DNA of 48,706 bases from SZUA-229 sp964531165 (GTDB lineage Bacteria > Pseudomonadota > Gammaproteobacteria > SZUA-229). The notes beneath the pieces were generated by a model. The model made no database searches, was not told where the DNA came from, and was given only the letters and a program-made list of their open reading frames with translations. This document shows positions 1-7,669 of the stretch, in pieces. How positions within the stretch are numbered: position 1 is the stretch's first letter; every line of letters starts with the position of its first letter. The stretch spans positions 1 through 48,706 of the forward strand of contig CAZHEA010000017.1 in assembly GCA_964531165.1 (NCBI GenBank). The letters run 5' to 3'. A program made the translations under genes and the position numbers.

Positions 1-51
1 GCTAGAACCGGATTTTGAATCCGGCGTGTCTACCAATTCCACCACACTGGC
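1..51 (-). tRNA. tRNA-Leu (anticodon CAA), 3' part cut off by the window edge
   Basis: Read on the minus strand from position 51, the sequence starts with a 7-base acceptor arm (GCCAGTG). It continues with the leucine-type D arm containing GGTGGAATTGGTAGACAC. The anticodon arm follows, with stem CCGGA/TCCGG around the loop TTCAAAA, which places CAA at the anticodon. The start of the long variable arm is visible before the window ends, so the T arm and 3' end are missing. The isotype is assigned from the D arm and anticodon, both read directly. Confidence 0.93.
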
Positions 52-67
52 ATTAAGTGATGGCGCT

Positions 68-95
68 ATTCTAATGATTTTTATCGGATGAGCAA
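68..95 (-). promoter_or_regulatory. Candidate promoter of the tRNA-Leu gene
   Basis: On the minus strand a -10-like TAGAAT (73-68) is preceded, 16 bases upstream, by TTGCTC (95-90), which matches only the TTG of a -35 box. The -10 is followed by AGCGCC, a GC-rich discriminator of the kind typical of stable-RNA promoters. The -35 is weak, so this is a suggestion from position and composition only. Confidence 0.35.
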
Positions 96-208
96 GCGAT
101 TATGCGGATTACTAAATATTGCATCGGCTAGCCATTTGTCGCAGGGCTCTCTCTTAATGCCTTATCGCAATTATGATTTATCGGGTTATTCGCTGTCAGT
201 CTGTTAAG

Positions 209-517
209 TTATCCAGCCGCTGGAAATACCTGTTTGAAGGGCTTTACCATAACCTGTTGATAGACGCCTGCACTGACGTAAGGGTCTGCATCGGCCCACT
301 GCTGAGCCTCATTCAGTGAAGTGAATTGCGCCACTACCAGGCTGCCGCTAAACCCTGCTTCGCCGGGATCATTACTGTCAATATTCGGGTGTGGACCGGC
401 TAATATCAGACGGCCAGCATTTTGAAGTTGCTCGAGCCGGGCAATATGGTCTGCACGAGCGCTCTTGCGTAATGGCAGGCTGTTTTCAACATCCTGTGAA
501 ATTATGGCGTAAAGCAT
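209..517 (-). CDS. YciI-family protein
   Basis: A 102-residue protein of the length and pattern of the YciI/YCII family, small dimeric alpha/beta-barrel proteins whose biological reaction is mostly undefined. The family hallmarks visible are the start MLYAIISQDV, the His in the ARADHIARL helix (about residue 24), the GRLILAGP strand-loop and the ADADPYVSAGV segment carrying the conserved Asp-Pro. The His and Asp are the residues usually proposed for catalysis or ligand binding. The ATG at 517 is preceded by AAAAGG. The next gene on the same strand is the hybrid kinase, whose end lies 122 bases upstream of this start, so transcription may be separate. The function in the cell cannot be stated. 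Confidence 0.85.
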   Translation of the reverse strand: MLYAIISQDVENSLPLRKSARADHIARLEQLQNAGRLILAGPHPNIDSNDPGEAGFSGSLVVAQFTSLNEAQQWADADPYVSAGVYQQVMVKPFKQVFPAAG

Positions 518-639
518 AGATGAACCTTTTCAGATAAAGTAGTGAAATGTTATTTGATAATCATTGTGTTTAATAAAAATTAAAATTACGTTATTAAAAT
601 TTACAGACCTGTTTAAAAAGCATGCTGGTTCAGTGTTAT

Positions 640-2598
640 TTAATGAGATGTGTAGTCTTTATTTAATACCAGTCGAATTCGTTTTGCCAGATTAATTTTA
701 CGGTAGGGCTTACTTAGCATCTGTGCAGCGAAGCGGACCTGATCATCCTGGGTAACGGCACTGGCCGTTAGCCCGGAAGTCAGTAGTATTTTCAACTGAG
801 GGTATTCGCGGGTCACTTGTTGTGCCAGCTCGTAGCCATTTATTCCACCGGGCATTACTACGTCACTAAACAGTAAGTCGATATCCCTGTGCCGGGCTAA
901 GATGGTTAATGCCTGCTGTGCGCTTTCAGCCAGAATGGTTTTATAACCCAGCTGTGATAAGTAATTATCCGCCAGGTGTAACAGGTCTACTTCATCATCG
1001 ACGATGAGTATGGTTTCGTTGCCCCGTGGTGCAACTTCATTTGTGTTGTCAGTTTCCAAAGTGGTTGTAGATGTTCTGGTTCGAGGTAGATACAGGCGAA
1101 GTATAGTGCCGCAATCTATTTCAGAATCGATGTTAATAAAGCCGTTGCCGCGTTTTACAAAACCGTAAACCATCGCCATGCCCAGGCCGGTATTTTTGCC
1201 TTTTGCTTTGGTAGTGTAAAAAGGCTCAAAAATGCGCTCCAGATTTTCCAGACTCATTCCACAGCCATTATCACTGATCATGATTTGCACATATTCGCCG
1301 GCCCGGGCCAGCGGATTGAGTGCGGCGGACTGTTCATCCATAAACTTGTTACTGGTTTCAATTAATAATTTGCCACCTGCCGGCATCGCATCCCGGGTAT
1401 TGTTGATGATGTTGAGCAGGGCGTCCTGAAACTCCGCCGGATTTAGTTCGGTTAGCCAGAGGTTGTCGGATAAAAAATATTCAGTTTTTATGGTGGGCCC
1501 GAGGGTACGGGCAATCATCGGCTGTAATTTTTGCAGCGTCATATTGATATTGAGCGTGTCTGTTTGATGGCTGGCGGTACGTGAAAAAGATAATAACTGG
1601 CGGGTAATGTCGGTGCAATGCAGGGCAGCATTGGTCGCGGTATCTACCCATTTTTCCTGTTTTTGTTCACCGCCAAGGTGCTCTTTCAAAAAATCCAGAT
1701 AGCCAATAATAATGCCCAGCTGGTTATTTAAATCATGAGCAATACCACCGGATAATTCGCTGATGGCCTCCATTTTTTGAATGCGATGCAGCGCCTGCTC
1801 GGTAATGCGTCGTGTCATTTCTGCGGCGGCTCGGGAGGCGTAAATATCAAACAGCTCTGACATTTTGTCAGAATGCGGTGCTGAGTCGATATCCAGCATT
1901 AGGATTATGCCCAGAGCCTCGCCGCGATAGTTGCGCAGGATTTTACCGGTATAGTTTTGTGCATTAAATTCTTTGAGTAATTCATCGTCAGGAAATTGTT
2001 GCTGAACGTTATCCAGATAAATGCAGGTGCGCTTATTTGATACGCTAAAGCAGGGGCTGCCCTGTAGCGGGTATTCAATGTTTTGAATGATTTCACCATC
2101 GACATAAACCGCCAGTGAGTTAATCAGCTGCTCGTTATTTTTGTTTAATATCCCAATAAAGCTAACGCGGGCATTGAACTGCCTGGCCATCTGTTTTACC
2201 AGTTGCTGGAAAAAAACATTATCATTTGCGCTGGACGTGATAATGGCAACTTCTTTAATCGCCTGTTCGTGTTGTGCTTGTTGTGATGCGAAATGGCGGT
2301 TACGTTTGATTTCGTAAACCAGGGCGATTAATCCCAGTAGCCAGAGGCTTGCATGAATTAAAATGATAATTAGATTGGTTTTAGTATAGTCAGGTTTGAC
2401 GTGTGTTGTTAGTTGTTCGGACTGGATGTGAGGCTGAGTTTGAAGTTGGTGCCCTGGTGAGTCAGGCGCCGGCTGATTGAGATTAAAAACATTCCAGATG
2501 AGAGAGGTGACTAAAAGCAGTGTCCATAGCAATAACGTAATGGGTATAAAACGGTTTTTAGTGAATGCGGTTAAACCATTATTGCCATCTGCCGTCAT
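640..2598 (-). CDS. Membrane hybrid histidine kinase (GAF-like, HisKA, HATPase, receiver)
   Basis: A 652-residue sensor kinase. Two membrane helices lie at about 17-38 and 75-95, enclosing a short periplasmic loop of about 35 residues that looks too small for a separate sensor fold. A GAF-like cytoplasmic region follows at about 115-262. The dimerisation helix carries the phospho-accepting His288 in GGIAHDLNNQLG. The ATP-binding domain shows an N box (IINNTRDAMPAGG, near 398-409), DNGCGM (443-448) and GKNTGLGMAMVYG (468-479). A C-terminal receiver (about 529-648) has acidic Asp534/Asp535, phospho-acceptor Asp579 in FSDVVMPGG and Lys630. The HDLNNQL type of H box is that of kinases which often pass phosphate to their own receiver. 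The ATG at 2598 follows GAGGA. No partner response regulator is adjacent, so the signal and output are unknown. Confidence 0.93.
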   Translation of the reverse strand: MTADGNNGLTAFTKNRFIPITLLLWTLLLVTSLIWNVFNLNQPAPDSPGHQLQTQPHIQSEQLTTHVKPDYTKTNLIIILIHASLWLLGLIALVYEIKRNRHFASQQAQHEQAIKEVAIITSSANDNVFFQQLVKQMARQFNARVSFIGILNKNNEQLINSLAVYVDGEIIQNIEYPLQGSPCFSVSNKRTCIYLDNVQQQFPDDELLKEFNAQNYTGKILRNYRGEALGIILMLDIDSAPHSDKMSELFDIYASRAAAEMTRRITEQALHRIQKMEAISELSGGIAHDLNNQLGIIIGYLDFLKEHLGGEQKQEKWVDTATNAALHCTDITRQLLSFSRTASHQTDTLNINMTLQKLQPMIARTLGPTIKTEYFLSDNLWLTELNPAEFQDALLNIINNTRDAMPAGGKLLIETSNKFMDEQSAALNPLARAGEYVQIMISDNGCGMSLENLERIFEPFYTTKAKGKNTGLGMAMVYGFVKRGNGFINIDSEIDCGTILRLYLPRTRTSTTTLETDNTNEVAPRGNETILIVDDEVDLLHLADNYLSQLGYKTILAESAQQALTILARHRDIDLLFSDVVMPGGINGYELAQQVTREYPQLKILLTSGLTASAVTQDDQVRFAAQMLSKPYRKINLAKRIRLVLNKDYTSH

Positions 2599-2843
2599 TC
2601 ATTTATCCTCGGGTGCTAATTATGGGTTGGTTACAGTTCAACCTGAGTAGCACGGGTTATGGTCATTTAGTTATAAACGACTTAAGTATATACCGGCACG
2701 AGTATAAGCGAAATTTAATACCGACTGAACTGTCAATAACGGGTTGCAGATTGATATGTTTCAAGTGAATTTTGTGATTCTGGGCATTTGCGTTAAGTTT
2801 TGCTTTGCCTGTTGGCTCACTTTGCTTCAAAATACGCCGCCTT

Positions 2844-3464
2844 ATGAGTCAATTTTTTGAAATTCATCCACAGAATCCGCAGAAGCGACTAATTCACCAG
2901 ACCGTTGAAATTATCGACAATGGCGGCGTGGTGGTGTATCCCACTGATTCCAGTTATGCCGTTGGTTGTCATCTGGGGGATAAATCGGCGATGGAAAAAA
3001 TTCGCCGTATCCGTCAGGTTGATGATAAACACCACTTTACTCTGGTGTGCAGTGATCTGTCTGAAATCGCCACCTATGCGAAGGTTAGCAATGCAGATTA
3101 TCGTCTGCTTAAGTCCCTTACTCCCGGCCCCTATACTTTTTTGCTTAAAGCCACCGGTGAAGTGCCGCGGCGTTTAATGCATCCAAAGCGGCGGATGATA
3201 GGCATACGGGTAATTGAAGACCCGATTGTGCAGGCAATGCTTGAAGAGCTGGGTCAGCCGATTATGAGCTCGACCCTGATTATGCCGGGAAAGGATACGC
3301 CGGAAACCGATGCTCACGATATTCGTGAACTGCTGGAGCATCAGGTTGATCTGGTTATTGATGGCGGCAATTGCGGTTTTGAAGCCACCACGGTTATTAA
3401 TATGGTTGAAAGTCCACCAATCGTGAAACGACAGGGCAAGGGGACAGATCATGGTCTTGATTAA
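2844..3464 (+). CDS. yciO: YciO-type Sua5/YciO/YrdC-fold protein
   Basis: A 206-residue protein starting MSQFFEIHPQNPQKRLI, nearly the same opening as Escherichia coli YciO. The fold's nucleotide-binding stretch (GGVVVYPTDSSYAVGC), the KHHFTLVCSDLSE segment and the TPGPYTFLLKATGEVPRR segment all agree with the YciO branch. The family as a whole includes the threonylcarbamoyl-adenylate synthases TsaC/Sua5 that make the t6A tRNA precursor, but YciO members are generally regarded as a separate branch with much weaker or other activity. I therefore do not call it TsaC. An upstream in-frame ATG at 2805 exists, but the family alignment supports 2844. It heads the yciO, site-2 protease, trpS, scpA, scpB run, with a 19-base gap to the next gene. 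Confidence 0.92.
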   Translation: MSQFFEIHPQNPQKRLIHQTVEIIDNGGVVVYPTDSSYAVGCHLGDKSAMEKIRRIRQVDDKHHFTLVCSDLSEIATYAKVSNADYRLLKSLTPGPYTFLLKATGEVPRRLMHPKRRMIGIRVIEDPIVQAMLEELGQPIMSSTLIMPGKDTPETDAHDIRELLEHQVDLVIDGGNCGFEATTVINMVESPPIVKRQGKGTDHGLD

Positions 3465-3482
3465 ACGGGAAATAAACCGCTA

Positions 3483-4124
3483 ATGGATTTGACTAATATA
3501 TTACTGATGTTAATTCCGGTGATCACTGCGATTACCCTGCACGAAGCGGCTCATGGCTGGGTGGCGTTAAAGCTGGGAGATTCTACAGCAAAGGATCTGG
3601 GGCGGATTACGATCAACCCGATAAAACACATTGATCCGATTGGTACCGTGGTGATTCCAATTGTAATGATAGTCGCCACCGGCTTTGCGTTTGGCTATGC
3701 GAAGCCGGTGCCGGTGAATGTACGCAACTTTGCACATCCACAAAAAGATATGGCATTAGTTGCGCTGGCGGGGCCACTGTCGAACTTGATTATGGCGGTG
3801 TTCTGGACACTGGTGCTGGTTCTGGCTTTTAAGCTGCTGGCGTTTGGAGAGGTGTTAAATGCCATAAAGTATATGGCCGGTGTGGGGATTATCATCAATA
3901 TTGTGTTGATGGTGGTTAACTTATTGCCGATTTTACCACTTGACGGCGGGCGTATTCTCACCGGTGTATTACCTTTTAAATGGGCGGTGATGTTTGTACG
4001 CACAGAAAAGCTCGGCATGTTGCTGGTAATTTTGCTTTTAGTCACAGGGATTCTAGGTAAAATACTCACCCCCATGGTAAACATGGTGCAAAATCAATTA
4101 TTCAGTCTGTTTGGAATAGGTTAA
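3483..4124 (+). CDS. Site-2 protease family (M50) membrane metalloprotease
   Basis: A 213-residue integral membrane protein. The zinc-binding HEAAH (His20, Glu21, His24) lies in the first membrane helix, and the second conserved motif LPILPLDGGRIL, whose Asp completes the zinc site, lies near residue 155. About five or six hydrophobic helices are predicted by eye and there is no PDZ domain, which places it with the short, minimal M50B members rather than RseP. The family cleaves substrates inside the membrane; the substrate here is unknown. It follows yciO by 19 bases and precedes trpS by 13, so the three are very probably co-transcribed, an arrangement common in Gammaproteobacteria and Betaproteobacteria. 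Confidence 0.93.
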   Translation: MDLTNILLMLIPVITAITLHEAAHGWVALKLGDSTAKDLGRITINPIKHIDPIGTVVIPIVMIVATGFAFGYAKPVPVNVRNFAHPQKDMALVALAGPLSNLIMAVFWTLVLVLAFKLLAFGEVLNAIKYMAGVGIIINIVLMVVNLLPILPLDGGRILTGVLPFKWAVMFVRTEKLGMLLVILLLVTGILGKILTPMVNMVQNQLFSLFGIG

Positions 4125-4137
4125 TTTAGGAGATATC

Positions 4138-5352
4138 TTGAACTCAGTTTTAACGCAACATCAACGCGTATTATCCGGTATGCGCCCCACGGGGCTACTT
4201 CACCTTGGTCATTACCATGGCGTATTAAAAAACTGGGTTAACCTGCAACATGAATATGAGTGTTTTTTCTTTGTTGCCGACTGGCACGCGCTAACCACTC
4301 ACTATGAAGATCCGCGCATTATTGCCGACAGCACCATCGATATGGTGATTGACTGGCTGGCGGCGGGGGTTAGCCCCGGTGCGGCAAAAATATTTGTGCA
4401 GTCGCGTATTCCCGAGCATGCGGAGCTGCATTTATTGTTATCGATGATTACACCGCTGAGCTGGCTTGAGCGGGTTCCCACCTATAAAGATCAACAGGCC
4501 GAACTCAAAGAAAAAGATTTAGCGACTTACGGCTTTTTAGGTTATCCACTGCTGCAATCCGCGGATATTCTGGTGTATAAAGCCGGACAGGTACCGGTGG
4601 GTGAAGATCAGGTGGCTCACGTTGAACTTACCCGTGAAGTGGCGCGACGCTTTAACCATATTTATGGTCGTGAGCCGGGCTTTGAAGAAAAAGCTGAAGC
4701 GGCGATTAAGAAAATGGGTAAAAAAGATGCCAAGTTGTATCGTGATCTGCGCAAACGTTATACCGAGCAGGGTGATCAACAGGCACTGGATGTAGCGCAG
4801 GCGCTACTGGAAAATCAGCAGAATATTTCTCTGGGTGACCGGGAGCGTTTATTTGGCTTTCTAGAAGGTTCAGGTAAAATTATTCTGCCGGAGCCACAGG
4901 CTTTATTAACACCGGCATCTAAAATGCCGGGGCTGGACGGGCGTAAAATGTCCAAATCCTATCGTAATACAATTTCATTGCGTGAAGCACCGGATGATGT
5001 GGCAAAAAAACTTCGCACCATGCCTACGGATACCAACCGGGTAAGACGTACTGATCCCGGTGATCCGAGCCTTTGCCCGGTGTGGCAGTTGCATGCGGTT
5101 TACTCTGACGATGAAACCAAAGCCTGGGTGCAGGAAGGTTGTACGACGGCGGGCATAGGGTGTGTAGACTGTAAACAGCCGGTGATTGATGCAATGATTG
5201 CCGAATTAAAACCGATACGTGAACGTGCCAAAGATTATATTGATGACCTGACCGCCGTGCAGGCGATTATCGATGAGGGGTGCGAAGCCGCAAGGGATGT
5301 TGCCCGTGATACACTGGACGAAGTGCGCAAAATGATGTGCCTGAGTCGCTAA
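4138..5352 (+). CDS. trpS: Tryptophan--tRNA ligase (long form)
   Basis: A class I aminoacyl-tRNA synthetase that charges tRNA-Trp. The HIGH-type signature is HLGH in PTGLLHLGHYHG (about residues 19-30) and the KMSKS loop is in LDGRKMSKSYRN (near 263-274). At 404 residues it is about 70 longer than the compact Escherichia coli enzyme. The extra length sits as a charged insert before the KMSKS loop (about residues 175-245, with runs such as KKMGKKDAKLYRDLRKRY), a feature of the form usually found beside scpA. A cysteine cluster (GCTTAGIGCVDC) lies near residue 340. The start is TTG, chosen because TAGGAGA sits 6 bases upstream and the reading continues into the conserved RVLSGMRPTG. Confidence 0.97.
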   Translation: MNSVLTQHQRVLSGMRPTGLLHLGHYHGVLKNWVNLQHEYECFFFVADWHALTTHYEDPRIIADSTIDMVIDWLAAGVSPGAAKIFVQSRIPEHAELHLLLSMITPLSWLERVPTYKDQQAELKEKDLATYGFLGYPLLQSADILVYKAGQVPVGEDQVAHVELTREVARRFNHIYGREPGFEEKAEAAIKKMGKKDAKLYRDLRKRYTEQGDQQALDVAQALLENQQNISLGDRERLFGFLEGSGKIILPEPQALLTPASKMPGLDGRKMSKSYRNTISLREAPDDVAKKLRTMPTDTNRVRRTDPGDPSLCPVWQLHAVYSDDETKAWVQEGCTTAGIGCVDCKQPVIDAMIAELKPIRERAKDYIDDLTAVQAIIDEGCEAARDVARDTLDEVRKMMCLSR

Positions 5353-5471
5353 AACAGTTCAGAATAAATGTCACCCCGAATGCCTGTGTCTGGTTAAACG
5401 ATATTACAACGGGCAGAGTATTTTGCTCATAACGTACGAGTTAAATTCAAAATCAACCTAAATGAGCTTGC

Positions 5472-6356
5472 ATGAACCAACCCGAAAACACAGCTGAAAA
5501 TACCGTATCTAAAGAGCAGCCGGCCCAGTCGGAAATGCCGTTTGCAGTGATACAGGGTGAACCACTGGCGATATTGCCGGAGGATTTATATATTCCGCCG
5601 GATGCTCTGGAAGTTTTCATGGAGGCTTTCGAAGGGCCACTGGATTTATTGCTATATCTGATTAAACGTCAGAATCTTGATGTGCTGGATATACCCATTG
5701 CGAATATCACTAAACAGTATATGCACTACATCGATATGATGGAAACCATGAAATTTGAGTTGGCGGCTGAATACCTGTTAATGGCGGCGATGCTGGCGGA
5801 AATCAAGTCACGCATGTTATTGCCCCGGCCCGAATCTGAAGATGATGAGGGCGACCCTCGTGCCGAGCTGGTGCGGCGCCTTCAGGAGTATGAGCGTTTT
5901 AAACAGGCCGCTGAAGATCTCGATGAAATTCCTCGTCAGGAGCGTGATAGCTGGGTGGCGAAAGCCGAAGCGCCACCACTGGATTTAACCCGGCCTGAGC
6001 CGGAAGTGGATTTGCGCGATTTACTCACCGCGTTTAAAGATATATTAAACCGGGTAGACATAAGCAGTAGTCACATGATTCAGCGGGAAACCCTGTCGAT
6101 TCGAGAAAAAATGACATTTGTATTGTCTGCTATCAGTGCCGACGGGTTTACCGACTTTACCAGCCTGTTTAACGTGAAAGAAGGTCGTAAAGGTGTTGTA
6201 GTAACCTTTATGGCCGTATTAGAATTACTCAAGGGAGCGATGATTGATCTGGTTCAGTCTGAAGCCTTTGCGCCGATTTATGTAAAAGCGGCCAGTGACT
6301 CGGAGTTACCTCCGGATCTGGAAATACAGGAATCACCTATCAGTGCTTCTGACTGA
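5472..6356 (+). CDS. scpA: Segregation and condensation protein A
   Basis: The kleisin subunit of the SMC-ScpA-ScpB condensin, 294 residues. An acidic, low-complexity N-terminal tail of about 45 residues leads into the diagnostic FEGPLDLLLYLIKRQNLDVLDIPIANITKQY segment (near 53-84), which contacts the SMC neck. A helical bundle with EYLLMAAMLAEIKSRMLLP follows, then an acidic linker (SEDDEGDPRAELVRRL) that binds ScpB. The C-terminal winged helix (about 215-275) should bind the SMC head. It lies 119 bases after trpS and 42 bases before scpB, its obligate partner. No SMC gene is in the window. Confidence 0.96.
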   Translation: MNQPENTAENTVSKEQPAQSEMPFAVIQGEPLAILPEDLYIPPDALEVFMEAFEGPLDLLLYLIKRQNLDVLDIPIANITKQYMHYIDMMETMKFELAAEYLLMAAMLAEIKSRMLLPRPESEDDEGDPRAELVRRLQEYERFKQAAEDLDEIPRQERDSWVAKAEAPPLDLTRPEPEVDLRDLLTAFKDILNRVDISSSHMIQRETLSIREKMTFVLSAISADGFTDFTSLFNVKEGRKGVVVTFMAVLELLKGAMIDLVQSEAFAPIYVKAASDSELPPDLEIQESPISASD

Positions 6357-6398
6357 TTATCATAAAAACACGACCGAAAGAATCAAATAGTAGAATTT

Positions 6399-7139
6399 AT
6401 GGAACAAGCACAACTTAAAAATATTATTGAAGCCATTTTGTTAACTGCTGACCAGCCGATGGAGATGCGTAAGCTCGAAGTCTTATTCGAATCGGATGAA
6501 GAGCAGCCCCCTGGCCGGGATAATATTCTGCAAGCACTGCAGGATTTACAGGCGGATTATGAAGGTCGTGGTATCGAGCTTAAAGAGGTTGCCAGTGGCT
6601 ATCGCATGCAGGTTGATCCTAGTAATGCACCCTGGGTATCGCGAATGTGGGAAGAGAAAGCGCCACGTTATTCCCGTGCGCTATTAGAAACACTGGTGCT
6701 GATTGCGTATCGACAGCCGATTACCCGTGGCGAAATTGAAGAAATCCGTGGTGTGAGTGTTAGCAGTCACATTGTTAAAACTCTGACTGAGCGTGAGTGG
6801 GTGAGAGTTTTAGGCCATAAAGATGTGCCCGGTCGTCCCTCAATGTATGGTACAACCCGGGATTTTCTCGATTACTTTAATCTGAAAAGTCTGGATGAGC
6901 TGCCCAGTCTGGCGGATATTACCGATCTGGATAAGTTGCACCCGGAGCTGGCACTGGAACAGGACGTGCCAGCTGCGCAAGCATCTGAAGATACTGAGGC
7001 TTCAGAGGCTTCAGAGACTTCAGAGACCTCAGAGACTTCAGAGACTTCAGGCGAAAGTGTAGCTACTGAGTCAGAAAATGATGGCGAAATGGATAGTCAG
7101 CCTGAAGATACAGGTAGTAAAGAAACGACTGTACATTAA
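6399..7139 (+). CDS. scpB: Segregation and condensation protein B with repeat-coded acidic tail
   Basis: The winged-helix dimeric partner of ScpA, 246 residues. Two winged-helix domains fill about residues 1-170, with family motifs IEAILLTADQPM, VASGYRMQV, LVLIAYRQPITRGEIEEIRGVSVSSHIVKTL and LGHKDVPGRPSMYGTTRDFLDYF. After about residue 185 the protein runs into an acidic, Ser/Thr/Glu-rich tail (SEASETSETSETSE) coded by a 9-base tandem repeat, which probably forms a disordered extension. It closes the housekeeping run. In many relatives rluB follows scpB directly, whereas here about 11.5 kb intervenes. Confidence 0.96.
   Translation: MEQAQLKNIIEAILLTADQPMEMRKLEVLFESDEEQPPGRDNILQALQDLQADYEGRGIELKEVASGYRMQVDPSNAPWVSRMWEEKAPRYSRALLETLVLIAYRQPITRGEIEEIRGVSVSSHIVKTLTEREWVRVLGHKDVPGRPSMYGTTRDFLDYFNLKSLDELPSLADITDLDKLHPELALEQDVPAAQASEDTEASEASETSETSETSETSGESVATESENDGEMDSQPEDTGSKETTVH
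7001..7049 (+). repeat. 9-base tandem repeat inside scpB
   Basis: About five and a half copies of TTCAGAGAC or TTCAGAGGC run in phase with the scpB frame and encode Ser-Glu-Thr or Ser-Glu-Ala triplets. One copy has a C for the first T. Because the unit is a multiple of three, copy-number change would lengthen or shorten the tail without a frameshift. Confidence 0.9.
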
Positions 7140-7144
7140 TGTAC

Positions 7145-7212
7145 GGGGTCGGAGTCATGCTTGAGAGTAATTAGCAGGAAACAACGTTACTTTAAGGCAT
7201 GAGTCCGACCCC
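7145..7212. repeat. Inverted repeat, 16-base arms, behind scpB
   Basis: GGGGTCGGAGTCATGC (7145-7160) pairs with GCATGAGTCCGACCCC (7197-7212) at 15 of 16 positions around a 36-base loop. It starts 5 bases after the scpB stop. The GGGGTCGGAGTC form resembles sequences often seen near REP-associated transposases, but there is no such gene next to it, and the transposase at 47.5 kb has a different flanking repeat. It could also work as a transcription terminator or mRNA-stabilising hairpin for the scp operon, although no T-run follows. Confidence 0.75.
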
Positions 7213-7375
7213 TGAGATATACTTCCTGAGATAATGATACCGTCATACTTGCCGGGGTTAATCATTTCATCAATACCGCTTATCACGCCAGCGCGCTATT
7301 TCAGCCGTTCAAATTGAAATTTCACCCTGATTATGTTATAAATTGTGCAGGTATAGTTCCGTATGGAGTAATGTT

Positions 7376-7615
7376 ATGAGCGTTTTGTCAGTTCAAAATG
7401 AAGCAGTGCAGGGTATTCAGCGTGGTCTGGATGGTTTGCGTAAAAATGCCGCGGAAATTGCCAGTGCAGATCAATTGAATAAAGCCGGTCAGAATACAGA
7501 TCTGGTTGGTTCTCTGGTTGATTTGCAACAAAATGAAATTCAGGTGCAGGCCTCTGCCAAAGTTGTATCAGCAGTTGATGAAGTACTCGGTACTCTTGTT
7601 GATATTCGCGCTTAA
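7376..7615 (+). CDS. Short protein resembling the C-terminal part of flagellar rod/hook proteins
   Basis: 79 residues. The start at 7376 is preferred over 7343 because TATGGAG lies 7 bases upstream and the reading begins MSVLSVQNEAVQGIQRGLDGL. The second half (LVGSLVDLQQNEIQVQASAKVVSAVDEVLGTLVDIRA) closely resembles the C-terminal helix of rod, hook and hook-associated proteins, where LV-(x)-L-(x)3-(x)-A-(x)-VVxTxDE(M)LGTLLDI is the common form. The N-terminal part corresponds to the other amphipathic helix, so it looks like a rod protein reduced to its two coiled-coil ends. There are no other flagellar genes in the window. The gene lies 54 bases before the HEGAH protein, a pairing I believe recurs in relatives. 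A structural role in a flagellum is not shown. Confidence 0.7.
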   Translation: MSVLSVQNEAVQGIQRGLDGLRKNAAEIASADQLNKAGQNTDLVGSLVDLQQNEIQVQASAKVVSAVDEVLGTLVDIRA

Positions 7616-7669
7616 GCGCATAATTTTTTAAAATTCCGGTCTGTAAGTGCTAACACTACGAAGTGCTTT

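Noticed and set aside
2805..2843. An upstream in-frame ATG for yciO at 2805
   Set aside because: The extra 13 residues are not part of the family start, whereas MSQFFEIHP at 2844 matches the conserved N-terminus.
2844..3464. Naming this gene tsaC/sua5
   Set aside because: The start, the KHHFTLVCSDLSE and the VPRRLMHPKRR segments match the YciO branch, which is distinct from the t6A-forming enzymes.
3695..4084. A minus-strand reading frame of 129 residues opposite the site-2 protease
   Set aside because: It is the antisense shadow of a well-conserved plus-strand gene, with no start-site support or family resemblance.
7001..7049. CRISPR-like periodicity
   Set aside because: The unit is only 9 bases, in frame, without spacers, inside scpB; it is a coding tandem repeat.
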